Source of the DNA: Flectonema sp. DT1601
Lineage: Eukaryota > Euglenozoa > Diplonemea > Diplonemida > Diplonemidae
Length of the DNA: 64,000 nucleotides
Assembly (NCBI GenBank): GCA_964019425.1
Contig: OZ025844.1
Coordinates: forward strand, 558,001-622,000
Direction of reading: 5' to 3'
The position numbers were made by a program, and so were the translations under genes. The notes beneath the pieces are model-generated. The model made no database searches. It was not told the origin of the DNA and was given only the letters and a program-made list of their open reading frames with translations. Of the stretch, positions 63,737 to 64,000 are shown one piece after another. Every line of letters begins with the position of its first letter. The first letter of the stretch is position 1.

Positions 63737-64000
63737 CAGTTGCAAATTTGTTTTTTCAGGTTGGACTTTGTACGGAACAGGCGGGCTTTTATTAGCGGCT
63801 CCCCCCCCCCTGGGGGGGGGTTGGGGGGGGGGGGCTTGCGTCCCGCCAAGAATTTGGCGGACGCAAGCCACCCTTGCACTCTTCCCAGCTTGGTAGGCTA
63901 AAAAACAAAAAACCCGCCGCAAGCCAAATTTTTGGGTCAAGTTCGAGTCCTGGTGGACAACTTTTTTTTGTAGGGAGTTGGCGATTTCGCAAACTATTTT
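62977..64000. other. Right arm of the LINE block, about 1 kb, uncertain content
   Basis: Moderate GC and no convincing full gene. On the minus strand an ATG at 63714 opens 33 codons (MPRLLIKDAHEWTNEIPSVP), and another frame runs 63616-63302. Both could be the decayed start of a second, inverted retroposon whose 5' end is the repeat at 63975-64000. At 63801-63834 a C10 run faces G9 and G12 runs. At 63833-63869 GGCTTGCGTCC and GGACGCAAGCC form a strong hairpin with an inner GCCAA/TTGGC stem. A second B-box-like AGTTCGAGTCC (near 63940) precedes a T run. Confidence 0.4.

Larger units (their letters stand above)
59205..64000. repeat. 26-base inverted repeat bounding the LINE block
   Basis: AAAATAGTTTGCGAAATCGC with the following CAACTC (59205-59230) is found in perfect reverse complement at 63975-64000, the end of the window, so the right copy may extend further. 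The two copies are 4.8 kb apart and bracket a block richer in GC than the spacers. They could be terminal inverted repeats of one element, or the shared 5' ends of two retroposons facing each other. Confidence 0.8.

Noticed and set aside
1-64000. CRISPR arrays, operons with ribosome binding sites, or bacterial origin
   Set aside because: No spaced identical repeats, no Shine-Dalgarno pattern and many spliceosomal introns: the window is eukaryotic.

Overview
The window is nuclear DNA from a protist eukaryote. All 23 protein genes I can support lie on the + strand. A short Y-rich tract ending in AG lies 5 to 105 bases before nearly every start codon. Several genes are also cut by short GT-AG introns of 58-194 bases. 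One-way gene order, a splice acceptor before each gene, true cis introns and an ingi/I-like LINE together suggest a euglenozoan-type lineage with spliced-leader trans-splicing. The introns argue for a diplonemid- or euglenid-like organism rather than a trypanosomatid. This is inference: no spliced-leader RNA or rRNA gene is present to prove it. Spacers are AT-rich and packed with A and T runs of 15-30 bases.

Layout. 0.3-2.8 kb: a C2/coiled-coil protein and a small spliced gene. 2.8-6.5 kb: spacer with a GC-rich insert flanked by 11-base direct repeats and a split tRNA-like sequence. 6.5-9.9 kb: a TPR protein (three exons), a secreted MsrB-like protein and a 68-residue protein. 10.3-12.8 kb: a mitochondrial sarcosine/dimethylglycine dehydrogenase. 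14.6-19.3 kb: an RGG protein with five WxxYC-DP repeats, the TFIIH subunit p44/SSL1, and an unknown protein. 19.3-22.8 kb: spacer with duplicated blocks. 22.9-28.8 kb: a cold-shock-domain protein, a ubiquitin-like/ankyrin protein, an unknown protein and a MAP2K-like kinase. 30.5-34.2 kb: a transmembrane receptor with a MAP3K-like kinase domain. 35.5-39.1 kb: a GT8 glycosyltransferase and PGS1. 39.8-45.3 kb: two related single-pass CAP-domain surface proteins with a shared unnamed domain and shared cytoplasmic tail, separated by an unknown gene. 46.5-52.1 kb: a giant cadherin-like, multi-pass membrane protein with a PDZ-like segment. 52.9-55.9 kb: a tiny membrane protein candidate, a C2-like protein and an inositol polyphosphate kinase. 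59.2-64.0 kb: a 5'-truncated LINE with RT, RNase H and zinc knuckle, a tRNA-derived sequence, and a 26-base inverted repeat at the two ends of the block.

How the genes relate. 27-52 kb is rich in cell-surface and signalling genes: MAP2K, receptor MAP3K, two CAP receptors and the cadherin-like protein. In a polycistronic genome neighbours need not share a pathway, but the MAP3K/MAP2K neighbours and the CAP pair deserve attention. A useful internal regularity is that acceptors before genes are T/C-rich, while acceptors of internal introns are A-rich. I used it to separate gene starts from exon joins.
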